Of a stretch of 5,949 nt of DNA, positions 1 through 4,735 are shown one piece after another. Source of the stretch: Syntrophobacterales bacterium (GTDB lineage Bacteria; Desulfobacterota; Desulfobaccia; Desulfobaccales; 0-14-0-80-60-11). Position numbers and translations under genes: made by a program. How positions within the stretch are numbered: the first letter of the stretch is position 1; each line of letters starts with the position of its first letter. The stretch lies in assembly GCA_020052215.1 (NCBI GenBank), contig JAGVPN010000488.1, positions 1-5,949 of the forward strand. The letters are read 5' to 3'. The notes beneath the pieces were generated by a model. It was not told the DNA's origin. It saw only the letters and a program-made list of their open reading frames with translations, and did no database searches.

Positions 1-26
1 CGAGTTGCAATCAAAAGGTAATTATT

Positions 27-80
27 GGTAGCCGCAGGCTTTAGCCTGCGCCTGCACAGGCTGGAAAGCCTGTGCTACCA
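27..80. repeat. REPIN-like double-hairpin repeat (copy 1)
   Basis: The element starts with GGTAGC (27-32) and ends with the complementary GCTACC (74-79). Inside are two hairpins: CGCAGGCT/AGCCTGCG (33-40 and 43-50, 2-nt loop) and GCACAGGCT/AGCCTGTGC (54-62 and 67-75, loop GGAA). Two hairpins in inverted orientation with complementary ends is the layout of REP doublets (REPINs), which are non-autonomous elements. Related copies lie at 971-995, 4486-4558 and 4629-4681. No REP-associated (RAYT) transposase is in the window, so the mobilising enzyme is unknown. Confidence 0.75.
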
Positions 81-287
81 TTTGAGTGCGAAGTGGTCTC
101 AGGCTCGGGGACATCCGGTGCCCCGGCCCACTTTCTACCGCTGCCGGGGCGCCCTGACCCGGGTCCCCGGATTCTCCCTGCAGAATGAAGTTTTGCCCGC
201 CGGTCGCCATTACCCGTCGCCCCAAGCTCCCACCGGATTATAAGTCCGAAGAATCTGTACAAAACCTGATGGCGGGGGCGTATTATC
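81..287. other. Non-coding upstream stretch, nothing recognised
   Basis: Between the first repeat and the perR promoter there is about 200 bp of GC-rich sequence. Short open frames occur on both strands, but none has a credible ribosome binding site or a recognisable protein motif, and several read through the repeat at 27-80. It may be the 3' flank of a gene left of the window, or simple intergenic DNA. Confidence 0.4.
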
Positions 288-318
288 TTGACATATTCAG
301 TAATAATTATTAAATAAT
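288..318 (+). promoter_or_regulatory. perR promoter with overlapping PerR/Fur-type operator
   Basis: A perfect -35 hexamer TTGACA lies at 288-293. Two -10 candidates follow: TTAAAT at 310-315 (16-bp spacer, 4/6) and AATAAT at 313-318 (19-bp spacer, 5/6). Between and over them is a perfect 12-bp palindrome, TAATAATTATTA (301-312). Extended to 301-315, it matches the PerR box TTATAATNATTATAA at 11 of 14 defined positions, with an intact TAATNATTA core. The AT-rich block stands out from its GC-rich surroundings. A repressor bound here would block RNA polymerase, so autoregulation is inferred. Confidence 0.7.
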
Positions 319-326
319 AAAAAGTT

Positions 327-758
327 ATGGAAAATCTCATTCAGCAATTGCGAGACCGTCGGATTGCGGTGACGCCGCAGCGTCTGGCGGTGATGGCTGC
401 CCTGCGGAGCCGGCGAGATCATCCCACCGCGGATCACCTTTATCAGGAGGTACGGCGGCAACTGCCGGCCATTTCCTTTAACACCGTGTACAAGACCCTG
501 GAGATTTTGTGCCAGAGAGGCATGGTGATCAAGGTTAACCCCCTGCACGCGGTGGCGCGTTACGACGGTGAAACCGGGCAACATGCCCATCTCATCTGCC
601 GGCAGTGCCACCACATTATCGACCTGGACTGGGAGGCCTCAGAAGTCCCCTCCTTACCGGCGGAGGCTCTGCACGGCTTCCAGATCGAGAACCCTTCACT
701 GACCTTCTGGGGCCTTTGTCCCCGGTGTCAGCAACCAGACTCCCACGAAGAGGACTAG
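327..758 (+). CDS. perR: PerR-like Fur-family peroxide/iron-responsive repressor
   Basis: A 143-residue cytosolic DNA-binding repressor of the Fur family. The N-terminal winged helix (about 1-80) contains the typical VTPQRL and FNTVYKTLE stretches, and the C-terminal dimerisation domain follows. Structural zinc cysteines are C91/C94 and C131/C134. Aligned by eye with Bacillus subtilis PerR at a constant offset of 5, the Fe(II)-site ligands H32, D80, H86, H88 and D99 all match PerR H37, D85, H91, H93 and D104. The aspartate at the last position favours a peroxide sensor over Fur. In PerR, Fe-catalysed oxidation of the two histidines releases DNA. ATG 327 gives a normal family N-terminus but has no Shine-Dalgarno, and the predicted transcript start is only a few bases upstream, so a leaderless mRNA is likely. 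The gene ends one base before the desulforedoxin start. Family assignment is secure; the PerR subtype is inferred from ligand residues and the operator. Confidence 0.9.
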   Translation: MENLIQQLRDRRIAVTPQRLAVMAALRSRRDHPTADHLYQEVRRQLPAISFNTVYKTLEILCQRGMVIKVNPLHAVARYDGETGQHAHLICRQCHHIIDLDWEASEVPSLPAEALHGFQIENPSLTFWGLCPRCQQPDSHEED

Positions 759-759
759 C

Positions 760-885
760 ATGGCGACCTCAGTTGGACAGGAATATCGCTGTAAGGTATG
801 CGGCAACAAAGTGAAGGTCATGGAAGCCGGCGGGGGAGTATTGGTCTGCTGCGGCATTCCCATGAAGCTGGAGGCCAACCAATAG
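760..885 (+). CDS. Desulforedoxin-type small iron protein (desulfoferrodoxin N-terminal domain)
   Basis: A 41-residue protein made only of the desulforedoxin / desulfoferrodoxin N-terminal domain. It shows a CKVCG knuckle (C11, C14), the glycine turn EAGGG, then VCCG (C30, C31) and PMKLE. The spacing C-x2-C-x15-C-C is the same as in Desulfovibrio gigas desulforedoxin. In that family the four cysteines hold one Fe in an Fe(Cys)4 centre in a small dimer that carries single electrons, and in desulfoferrodoxin the domain precedes the superoxide reductase domain. No reductase domain follows here, so this is the free-standing form and a redox partner must be encoded elsewhere. It starts one base after the perR stop. 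AGAGGA at 749-754, inside the perR end, gives a good Shine-Dalgarno with 5-nt spacing. Co-transcription and coupling with perR are therefore likely, placing it in the peroxide/oxygen stress response. It is short but the motif is unmistakable. Confidence 0.88.
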   Translation: MATSVGQEYRCKVCGNKVKVMEAGGGVLVCCGIPMKLEANQ

Positions 886-950
886 GTCCAGGGGGCGGCA
901 TGAGCCAGAGTGTTGCCAACCTCAATCCGGCCATGATTTTCTTTCCCAAG

Positions 951-1087
951 TTCTGGTTTGAAAAGTTTTCGGTGGCACAGGCGTCTCGCCTGTGCATAAA
1001 GTAGTAACCAACGGCGGGCAGTGCCCGCCGTTTCCACTGATTAATTGGTGCGTAGGACGCACCCTACGGGAGACTTTTCGGACAGAA
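951..1087. repeat. Composite hairpin repeat with inverted ends
   Basis: The left end TTCTGGTTTGAAAAGT (951-966) and the right end ACTTTTCGGACAGAA (1073-1087) are imperfect inverted repeats with one gap and two changes. Inside are three perfect hairpins: GCACAGGCG/CGCCTGTGC (975-983, 987-995), preceded by GGTG; AACGGCGGGC/GCCCGCCGTT (1010-1019, 1023-1032); and GGTGCGT/ACGCACC (1047-1053, 1057-1063). The element lies between the convergent desulforedoxin gene and rnc and carries no credible gene. It looks like a MITE-like or nested REP cluster. I see no clear target-site duplication. Confidence 0.6.
1010..1033. terminator. Possible bidirectional terminator hairpin between convergent genes
   Basis: A perfect 10-bp GC-rich stem (1010-1019 with 1023-1032, loop AGT) is followed by only three T on the plus strand and starts with AA, so the minus-strand U tract is two bases. 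It lies about 125 bp after the desulforedoxin stop and 145 bp after the rnc stop. The stem is strong but the U tract is very short. It may end transcription from both sides, or it may only be part of the repeat cluster. Confidence 0.3.
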
Positions 1088-1177
1088 ATTATTCCGGCGC
1101 ATTAACCCGCGCCGCCGACAGGAGACAGGTGGCCGGCGGGCCTTCCTTTCCACGGCCTGCCTCAATCTCCCGCAGCC

Positions 1178-1927
1178 TTAGCCCGTGACGCCATCCTTAT
1201 CAGGTGCGGCGCCGCCGCCGGCCAAGATCTCCAGGGCCTGGCGGGCTGCCCGCTGTTCCGCCTCTTTCTTGGTGCGGCCTTCCCCTTGAGCCAGTGGCAG
1301 GTCTTGAAGGCGCACCTCCACCGTAAAATGCCGGGCGTGGCCGGGGCCGCTTTCGGCCATCAGATGATATGCGGGTGGGGCCTTGTAGCGGGCATGGGTG
1401 AACTCCTGCAGGGAGGTCTTGAAGTCCTGTCCCGGCAAGGCGGTGGAAATCAGCGGGCTGAACCAGCGTTCCGTCAGGCGCGCCGCCGCGTCCAGGCCGC
1501 CGTCCAGATAGACCGCCCCCAGCAGCGCCTCCAGGGCATTAGCCAGGAGAGAGGGCTTCTCCCGGCCCGCCTGCCCTTCTTCCCCCCGCCCCAGCAAGAG
1601 GTGGGCCCCAAGATCCAGGCGGCGGGCCAGGGCCGCCAGTTGCCGGGCATTTACCAATGCGGCCCGCCCCCGGGACATCTCCCCTTCGGAACTCTCGGGA
1701 AACCGGGCCAGCAGCAGGGCGCTGACGGTAAGGGCCAGGACCGCGTCCCCCAGGAACTCCAGCCGTTCATTGCTGGGGCCGCTCCCCGGGGTATCATGGG
1801 CATAGGAACTGTGGCGCAGGGCCTGGTCCAGCAGCCCCAGATTCTGGAAGCGATGGTCCAGCCGCTGGGCCAGGCTCTCCAGTTCTTGCCGCCGGGCGGG
1901 GGGCAGGTCTGCCGGCTCAGGCGCCAT
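1178..1927 (-). CDS. rnc: Ribonuclease III
   Basis: Double-strand-specific endoribonuclease acting on rRNA precursors and other structured RNAs, as a cytosolic homodimer. Numbering from the start used here (249 aa): the RNase III signature NERLEFLGD is at 53-61 with the acidic residues E54, E57 and D61, then EGEMSR with E81, and LLANALEALLGAVYLDGG around 127-144 with E133. The double-stranded-RNA-binding domain is about 168-235, ending in the KKEAEQRAARQALE helix. Length and order fit the family. The residue matching E. coli D114 is Asn130, a substitution I believe occurs in natural homologues. The start is uncertain. ATG 1948 would add seven residues but has no near Shine-Dalgarno. ATG 1927 has GGAGG ten bases upstream and overlaps the stop of an upstream frame as TGATG, so it is preferred. 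Divergent from the HD-GYP gene. Confidence 0.93.
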   Translation of the reverse strand: MAPEPADLPPARRQELESLAQRLDHRFQNLGLLDQALRHSSYAHDTPGSGPSNERLEFLGDAVLALTVSALLLARFPESSEGEMSRGRAALVNARQLAALARRLDLGAHLLLGRGEEGQAGREKPSLLANALEALLGAVYLDGGLDAAARLTERWFSPLISTALPGQDFKTSLQEFTHARYKAPPAYHLMAESGPGHARHFTVEVRLQDLPLAQGEGRTKKEAEQRAARQALEILAGGGAAPDKDGVTG

Positions 1928-1983
1928 CAGCCCCGAGCCTCCGGCCATGGGCAGGGAATCGCGCTTTTCTCCCCGAGTGCCAT
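1927..1983 (-). CDS. Putative 18-aa upstream ORF coupled to rnc
   Basis: A short frame, MALGEKSAIPCPWPEARG, begins at ATG 1983 behind a strong Shine-Dalgarno (GGAGG, plus-strand 1991-1995, 7-nt spacing), better placed than any in front of rnc. Its TGA shares the A of the preferred rnc ATG (TGATG), the usual arrangement for translational coupling. It could be a leader peptide that sets rnc translation. Alternatively it is the true rnc N-terminus cut off by a frameshift, or chance. The peptide resembles nothing I know. Confidence 0.4.
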   Translation of the reverse strand: MALGEKSAIPCPWPEARG

Positions 1984-2147
1984 CTGTTTGCCTCCATTCC
2001 CGGAAGAATAAGGGATTTCGAAAAAAGAAATCAGGGAAACCCTAATTGCCGGGGTCAGGGATCGCCTGTAGCTTATGGGTACCCTCACCAGCCCAAGGTT
2101 TCTGCGGCTGGCGACCTTAAGGCAAGCGGGGTGAAACTCTGGTCGGG

Positions 2148-2153
2148 AAGGAG
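2148..2153 (+). promoter_or_regulatory. Shine-Dalgarno of the HD-GYP gene
   Basis: AAGGAG lies five bases before ATG 2159, and an in-frame TGA at 2132-2134 closes the frame just upstream. Together these fix the start and show that no sensor domain is missing through a poor start choice. Confidence 0.8.
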
Positions 2154-2158
2154 ATGTC

Positions 2159-2959
2159 ATGGAGGCCCTCATGCAGGTGCTGGAGTCCACGATGGCGATC
2201 CGGGACCCTTATACTGTTGGTCATCAGCGGCGGGTAAGCCAGATGGCCTGTTCCATTGGCAGGGAGATGGGACTTTCCGAGGATCGCCTGCGTGATCTGC
2301 GGATGGCCGGCACGCTCCACGACCTGGGTAAGTTCGCCATCCCCTCGGATCTTCTTTCCAAGCCGGGGAAACTCAGCCCCCCGGAGTTCGCCCTGATTAA
2401 AACCCACCCCCAGGTGGCCTATAACATCCTGGAACCCGTCAGCCTGCCCGGCAACACTGCCAAAATTATCCTCCAACATCACGAGAGGCTGAATGGCTCC
2501 GGTTATCCTCAGGGCCTGAAAGGGGAGGAGATCCTCCTGGAAGCCATGATCCTGGGTGTGGCCGATGTGATGGAGGCCATGTGCTCCCACCGTCCTTACC
2601 GCGTCTCCATGGGGCTGGCCGAAACTCTGGATGAACTCACCAGCAACAAAGGGATTCTCTACGATGCGGATGTGGTGGACGCCTGCCTGAAACTTTATGG
2701 GCATGATCTGCCGGCCTCCCGACAGGTAAGCGCCGGCCCGACATCCTTGCGGGTGGTTATGCCGCTCTCTCTAAATCCCCCGGGTGACGGTGCTTGGGCC
2801 CCTGAAATTTTCCCCAACGGGAGGGCCTGGCCTCAGGCCGCAGCAGGCAAGATGCTGCACCGGGCCAACCTGCGCCCCCTGGGGCATCGCTCCTGGATGC
2901 AGTTCGGCTCGGCCTCCATCGTGGGATGGCTGATCATGGCGTCTTTCAAAGGCTGGTAG
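2159..2959 (+). CDS. Stand-alone HD-GYP domain protein, putative c-di-GMP phosphodiesterase
   Basis: A 266-residue protein whose first 185 residues are a complete HD-GYP domain: RDPYTVGHQRRV (H22), HDLGK (H54, D55, K58), KTHP (H83), HHERLNGSGYP (H107, H108, GYP region 112-117) and GVADVMEAM with D136, then RPYR. These are the metal-binding and signature residues of phosphodiesterases that hydrolyse cyclic di-GMP through a di- or tri-iron centre. No receiver, PAS or membrane segment precedes the domain, so it is probably cytosolic with no built-in sensor. A strong Shine-Dalgarno and an upstream in-frame stop fix the start. Residues 186-266 are not part of the domain. They are rich in Trp, Pro and Gly, end in a hydrophobic IVGWLIMASFKGW stretch, and I do not recognise them. 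The cyclic-dinucleotide substrate is inferred from the family. Divergent from rnc and convergent with feoA. Confidence 0.88.
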   Translation: MEALMQVLESTMAIRDPYTVGHQRRVSQMACSIGREMGLSEDRLRDLRMAGTLHDLGKFAIPSDLLSKPGKLSPPEFALIKTHPQVAYNILEPVSLPGNTAKIILQHHERLNGSGYPQGLKGEEILLEAMILGVADVMEAMCSHRPYRVSMGLAETLDELTSNKGILYDADVVDACLKLYGHDLPASRQVSAGPTSLRVVMPLSLNPPGDGAWAPEIFPNGRAWPQAAAGKMLHRANLRPLGHRSWMQFGSASIVGWLIMASFKGW

Positions 2960-3151
2960 GCTCGCGAGCAGTTAAGACCAAACGTCCCGCCGATTAATTC
3001 CCCCTCCGGCCAGCCAGCACGGCGCGCCGACCCTTAACCAGGGTCCGGCCGCCGGTTTATGCCGGGATATTCGCCATACCGCGCTGCATTTATCCAAGGA
3101 AACCTATCACGGGATGCAGGGACGCCGGCGGCGCCGACGCCTCGCCAGCCT

Positions 3152-3167
3152 CTCCGGCTAGCCGGAG
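3152..3167. repeat. 16-bp perfect palindrome over the feoA stop codon
   Basis: CTCCGGCTAGCCGGAG reads the same on both strands and contains the feoA stop (3158-3160). It could form a short stem at the 3' end of the fur-feoA message, but no T-run follows on the minus strand, so I do not call it an intrinsic terminator. Confidence 0.4.
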
Positions 3168-3433
3168 CGCTGGTCGGTAAGGAGAGGCACTATGGGTTCG
3201 GCCAGGATCTTCTGGCTGATGCCCCGTCCCAAGGCCAACCGGCCACTGTTGACGCCCACGATAATCAGGCCGCGATTATTTTGAATAATTTCCACTTCCC
3301 GTCCCAGGTTGAGACCCATGGCCAGCAACCGGGCCCGAAGCATCCGGCCGCCCCGATACCCGGTAATCCTGACCCGCCGGCCGGCCGGGATCTCGGCCAG
3401 GGAGTGTTCCAAGGGTCCGACTGCATCCGCCAT
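3158..3433 (-). CDS. feoA: FeoA-like ferrous iron transport accessory protein
   Basis: A 91-residue protein with one FeoA (SH3-like beta-barrel) domain. Recognisable parts are SLAEIPAGRRVRITGY near the N-terminus, the central RLLAMGLNLGREVEII, and SGRLALGRGISQKIL near the C-terminus. FeoA works on the cytosolic side of the inner membrane with the Fe(II) transporter FeoB; its exact role is unsettled. ATG 3433 comes 31 bp after the fur stop, with AGGA about ten bases upstream, so fur and feoA are very likely one operon under Fur control. The frame continues open far upstream, but that part is antisense-shadow sequence of fur and not FeoA-like. No feoB follows: after the stop there is about 200 bp without a gene, then a convergent gene. 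The protein therefore either serves a FeoB encoded elsewhere or has a separate role. Confidence 0.88.
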   Translation of the reverse strand: MADAVGPLEHSLAEIPAGRRVRITGYRGGRMLRARLLAMGLNLGREVEIIQNNRGLIIVGVNSGRLALGRGISQKILAEPIVPLLTDQRSG

Positions 3434-3464
3434 GACGTTCTCGTCCTTTTCTAACCCAGCCAAG

Positions 3465-3917
3465 TTACTCCGCCTCCTGGCAGGTGGCGCAAAGCCCTTG
3501 CACCTGCAACTGGTGGCCTTTAATGCGATAGCCGTATTCCCGGGCCAGGTGCGCTTCGAGGCGTCCCAATTCAGGCTCCTGGAACTCCAGCACTTCGCCG
3601 CACCCCAGGCACCGCAGATGACAGTGGTGGGCGTGGCCGTAAATATGCTCATAATGCCAGTGGCCGTCGCTGAAATCCACCTCCCGGACCAGGCCGCAAT
3701 CAATGAACAACGGCAGGGCGCGGTAGATGGAGGCCTTGGATACCTTGGAGCCCTTGTCCCTGAGCCTCAGGTGGAGTTCGTCCACATCAAAATGCCCTTG
3801 TATCTCCAGAATCTCTTGCAGTATCTGCTCCCTCTCCGGGGTGCGCCTCAAGTGGCGCCCACGGATATATTCCCGGAATACCTGAATCTCCGATTTCATC
3901 ACCATGCCCAAACTCAC
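3465..3917 (-). CDS. fur: Ferric uptake regulator Fur
   Basis: A 150-residue (longest form) iron-responsive repressor. The N-terminal winged helix carries LRRTPEREQIL and VSKASIYRALPLF, followed by the metal-binding dimerisation domain with HWHYEH, a histidine-rich GHAHHCHLRC segment, GCGEVLEFQE, and two CxxC pairs (C103/C106, C143/C146) for structural zinc. The segment equivalent to HHDH in E. coli Fur reads His-His-Cys-His, so the aspartate matching E. coli D89 is a cysteine (C99); E111 of VLEF is kept. With Fe(II) bound, Fur represses iron uptake genes. The start is uncertain. GTG 3917 gives the longest form, while ATG 3905 and ATG 3899 are alternatives; ATG 3899 (MKSEIQVF) fits the usual family N-terminus best, and none has a clear Shine-Dalgarno. 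feoA follows after 31 bp. A promoter and Fur box lie just upstream, implying autoregulation of the fur-feoA pair. Confidence 0.93.
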   Translation of the reverse strand: MSLGMVMKSEIQVFREYIRGRHLRRTPEREQILQEILEIQGHFDVDELHLRLRDKGSKVSKASIYRALPLFIDCGLVREVDFSDGHWHYEHIYGHAHHCHLRCLGCGEVLEFQEPELGRLEAHLAREYGYRIKGHQLQVQGLCATCQEAE

Positions 3918-3930
3918 GAGTCGGTGCTAT

Positions 3931-3945
3931 TGAGAATCAATTACA
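3931..3945 (-). promoter_or_regulatory. Candidate Fur box of fur-feoA
   Basis: On the plus strand TGAGAATCAATTACA matches the 7-1-7 Fur consensus TGATAATNATTATCA at 10 of 14 positions, 6 of 7 in the first half. It begins next to the -10 element and covers the expected transcription start, a suitable place for repression. Confidence 0.55.
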
Positions 3946-3973
3946 ATAATACCTTGTTTCTGGGGGAAGTCAA
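3946..3973 (-). promoter_or_regulatory. Sigma70-type promoter of fur-feoA
   Basis: Reading the minus strand, -35 TTGACT (3973-3968, 5/6) and -10 TATTAT (3951-3946, 5/6) are separated by 16 bp. Transcription would start near 3938-3940, giving a 5' leader of about 20 to 40 nt depending on the fur start codon. Confidence 0.7.
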
Positions 3974-4079
3974 GGAAATTCTCGGGGGAAGGGACGGGCT
4001 CACCATAAATTGCCCCTGGAAGGTTAAGACCGGCCACCTTAGTATAGGATTTCATCAATACGCTAACGTCATATACCGC

Positions 4080-4219
4080 CCCCCTCACCCCAACCTCCCC
4101 CCGAAGCGGGGGGAGAAGGAGTAGGTTAGGTCGCCGGGTTTTTTTGTGATGGCAGAGCCTCAAATCGGTCTCATCTTGTCCCCTCTCCCCCAATGGGGGA
4201 GAGGGCCGGGGTGAGGGGG
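4080..4219. repeat. MITE-like inverted repeat pair of CCCTCACCCC hairpin units
   Basis: The outer arms CCCCCTCACCCC (4080-4091) and GGGGTGAGGGGG (4208-4219) are perfect 12-bp inverted repeats. Just inside each is a hairpin: CTCCCCCCG/CGGGGGGAG (4095-4103 and 4107-4115, loop AAG) and CCCTCTCCCCC/GGGGGAGAGGG (4181-4191 and 4195-4205, loop AAT). The two units are the same type in opposite orientation, separated by about 65 bp that includes a 7-T run at 4139-4145. The outer arm resembles the common dispersed CCCTCACCCC bacterial repeats. A partial further arm occurs at 4324-4341. Confidence 0.65.
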
Positions 4220-4323
4220 AAGTGAGCTTCACGGAGTTAAGAAATACGTTACCGCATTTATGAGCCAATGTACTACGCCTTCCATGGCAAAAACCTCCCA
4301 GGCTACGCCTCCAACTCCTTGCT

Positions 4324-4341
4324 GGGGGGGTTGGGGGTGAG
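4324..4341. repeat. Partial extra arm of the CCCTCACCCC repeat
   Basis: GGGGGGGTTGGGGGTGAG is nearly the reverse complement of the left unit at 4085-4102 (CTCACCCC-AAC-CTCCCCCC). It lacks a clear hairpin partner, so it looks like a broken copy. Confidence 0.45.
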
Positions 4342-4459
4342 TTTAAGGGAAGCGGCGGCTCAGCCGTCGCCATCCGGGGCGGGAGCTTCGGGACCTGGGG
4401 GAGGGGGCGGGCGTCTGCCGATTCCCATTGACGGACCGGGGCAGCCCGTTTATGATGAA

Positions 4460-4558
4460 TTCTGCTTCGAAAAGTTCTTTAAATCGGTGGCGCAGGCTTT
4501 CCAGCCTGCGCCAAGGAATCAGGATAGTCGGGCGCAGCCTGGAAAGGCTGCGCTACCA
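4460..4558. repeat. REPIN-like double-hairpin repeat with flank motif (copy 2)
   Basis: It begins with the flank TTCTGCTTCGAAAAGTT (4460-4476), matching 951-967 at 15 of 17 bases. Then come GGTGG and two hairpins: TGGCGCAGGCT/AGCCTGCGCCA (4488-4498, 4503-4513, loop TTCC) and GCGCAGCCT/AGGCTGCGC (4532-4540, 4545-4553, loop GGAA), closing with TACCA. The overall plan equals copy 1 at 27-80. Confidence 0.7.
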
Positions 4559-4612
4559 GCCAATATAATCTTTTCATGTTTTACGGGTGGGCCGAAAGCC
4601 CATAAATGACTG

Positions 4613-4681
4613 TTCTGAATAGTTTTTGATGGCGCCGGCATCTTGCCGGTGCAGGCGCCCAGGCTGGAAGCCTGGGCCACC
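4613..4681. repeat. REPIN-like double-hairpin repeat (copy 3)
   Basis: A shortened flank (TTCTG at 4613, then AGTTTTTGATGGCGC) is followed by two hairpins: GCGCCGGCA/TGCCGGTGC with one mismatch (4632-4640, 4644-4652, loop TCT) and CCCAGGCT/AGCCTGGG (4658-4665, 4669-4676, loop GGA), closing with CCACC. It ends about 55 bp before the recD2 start. Confidence 0.65.
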
Positions 4682-4735
4682 GATGCGACCGGCGGCCCTC
4701 AACCGGAGTTACTTCCAGGAATTTTCGGCGGCCCT

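Larger units (their letters stand above)
3974..4735. other. Gene-poor, repeat-rich interval between divergent fur and recD2
   Basis: I see no credible gene here. The open frames run through hairpin repeats and G- or C-rich low-complexity DNA and show no protein motif. It holds an inverted hairpin pair (4080-4219), a related G-rich arm (4324-4341), a G-run cluster (4376-4411) and two REPIN-like doublets (4460-4558 and 4613-4681). The remainder is unassigned. A promoter for recD2 should lie here, but I could not pick one with confidence. Confidence 0.6.

Noticed and set aside
900..1004. A 34-codon frame starting at ATG 900 after the desulforedoxin gene
   Set aside because: Its second half is the repeat at 951-995 and it has no recognisable motif. 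The G-rich stretch before the ATG is not a convincing Shine-Dalgarno.
1286..2011. A 241-codon open frame opposite rnc on the plus strand
   Set aside because: It is the antisense shadow of a GC-rich gene; the minus strand has the clear RNase III signature and dsRNA-binding domain.
2117..2704. A 195-codon frame opposite the HD-GYP gene
   Set aside because: Antisense shadow: all HD-GYP motifs are on the plus strand, with a strong ribosome site.
3309..4124. A 271-codon plus-strand frame across fur and feoA
   Set aside because: It reads antisense through two clear genes, their promoter and a repeat, with no motif of its own.
4139..4145. A run of seven T as an intrinsic terminator
   Set aside because: No stem directly precedes it; the nearest hairpin ends 24 bases upstream, and no gene ends nearby on that strand.
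4268..4609. A 113-codon frame in the repeat-rich gap, and a minus-strand frame at 3927-4373
   Set aside because: Both translate hairpin repeats and G/C-rich low-complexity DNA (Pro-, Ser- and Gly-rich), lack convincing ribosome sites and show no domain.
27..4681. The recurring hairpins as a CRISPR array
   Set aside because: Copies are few, differ in stem sequence and are kilobases apart, with no regular spacers and no cas genes.
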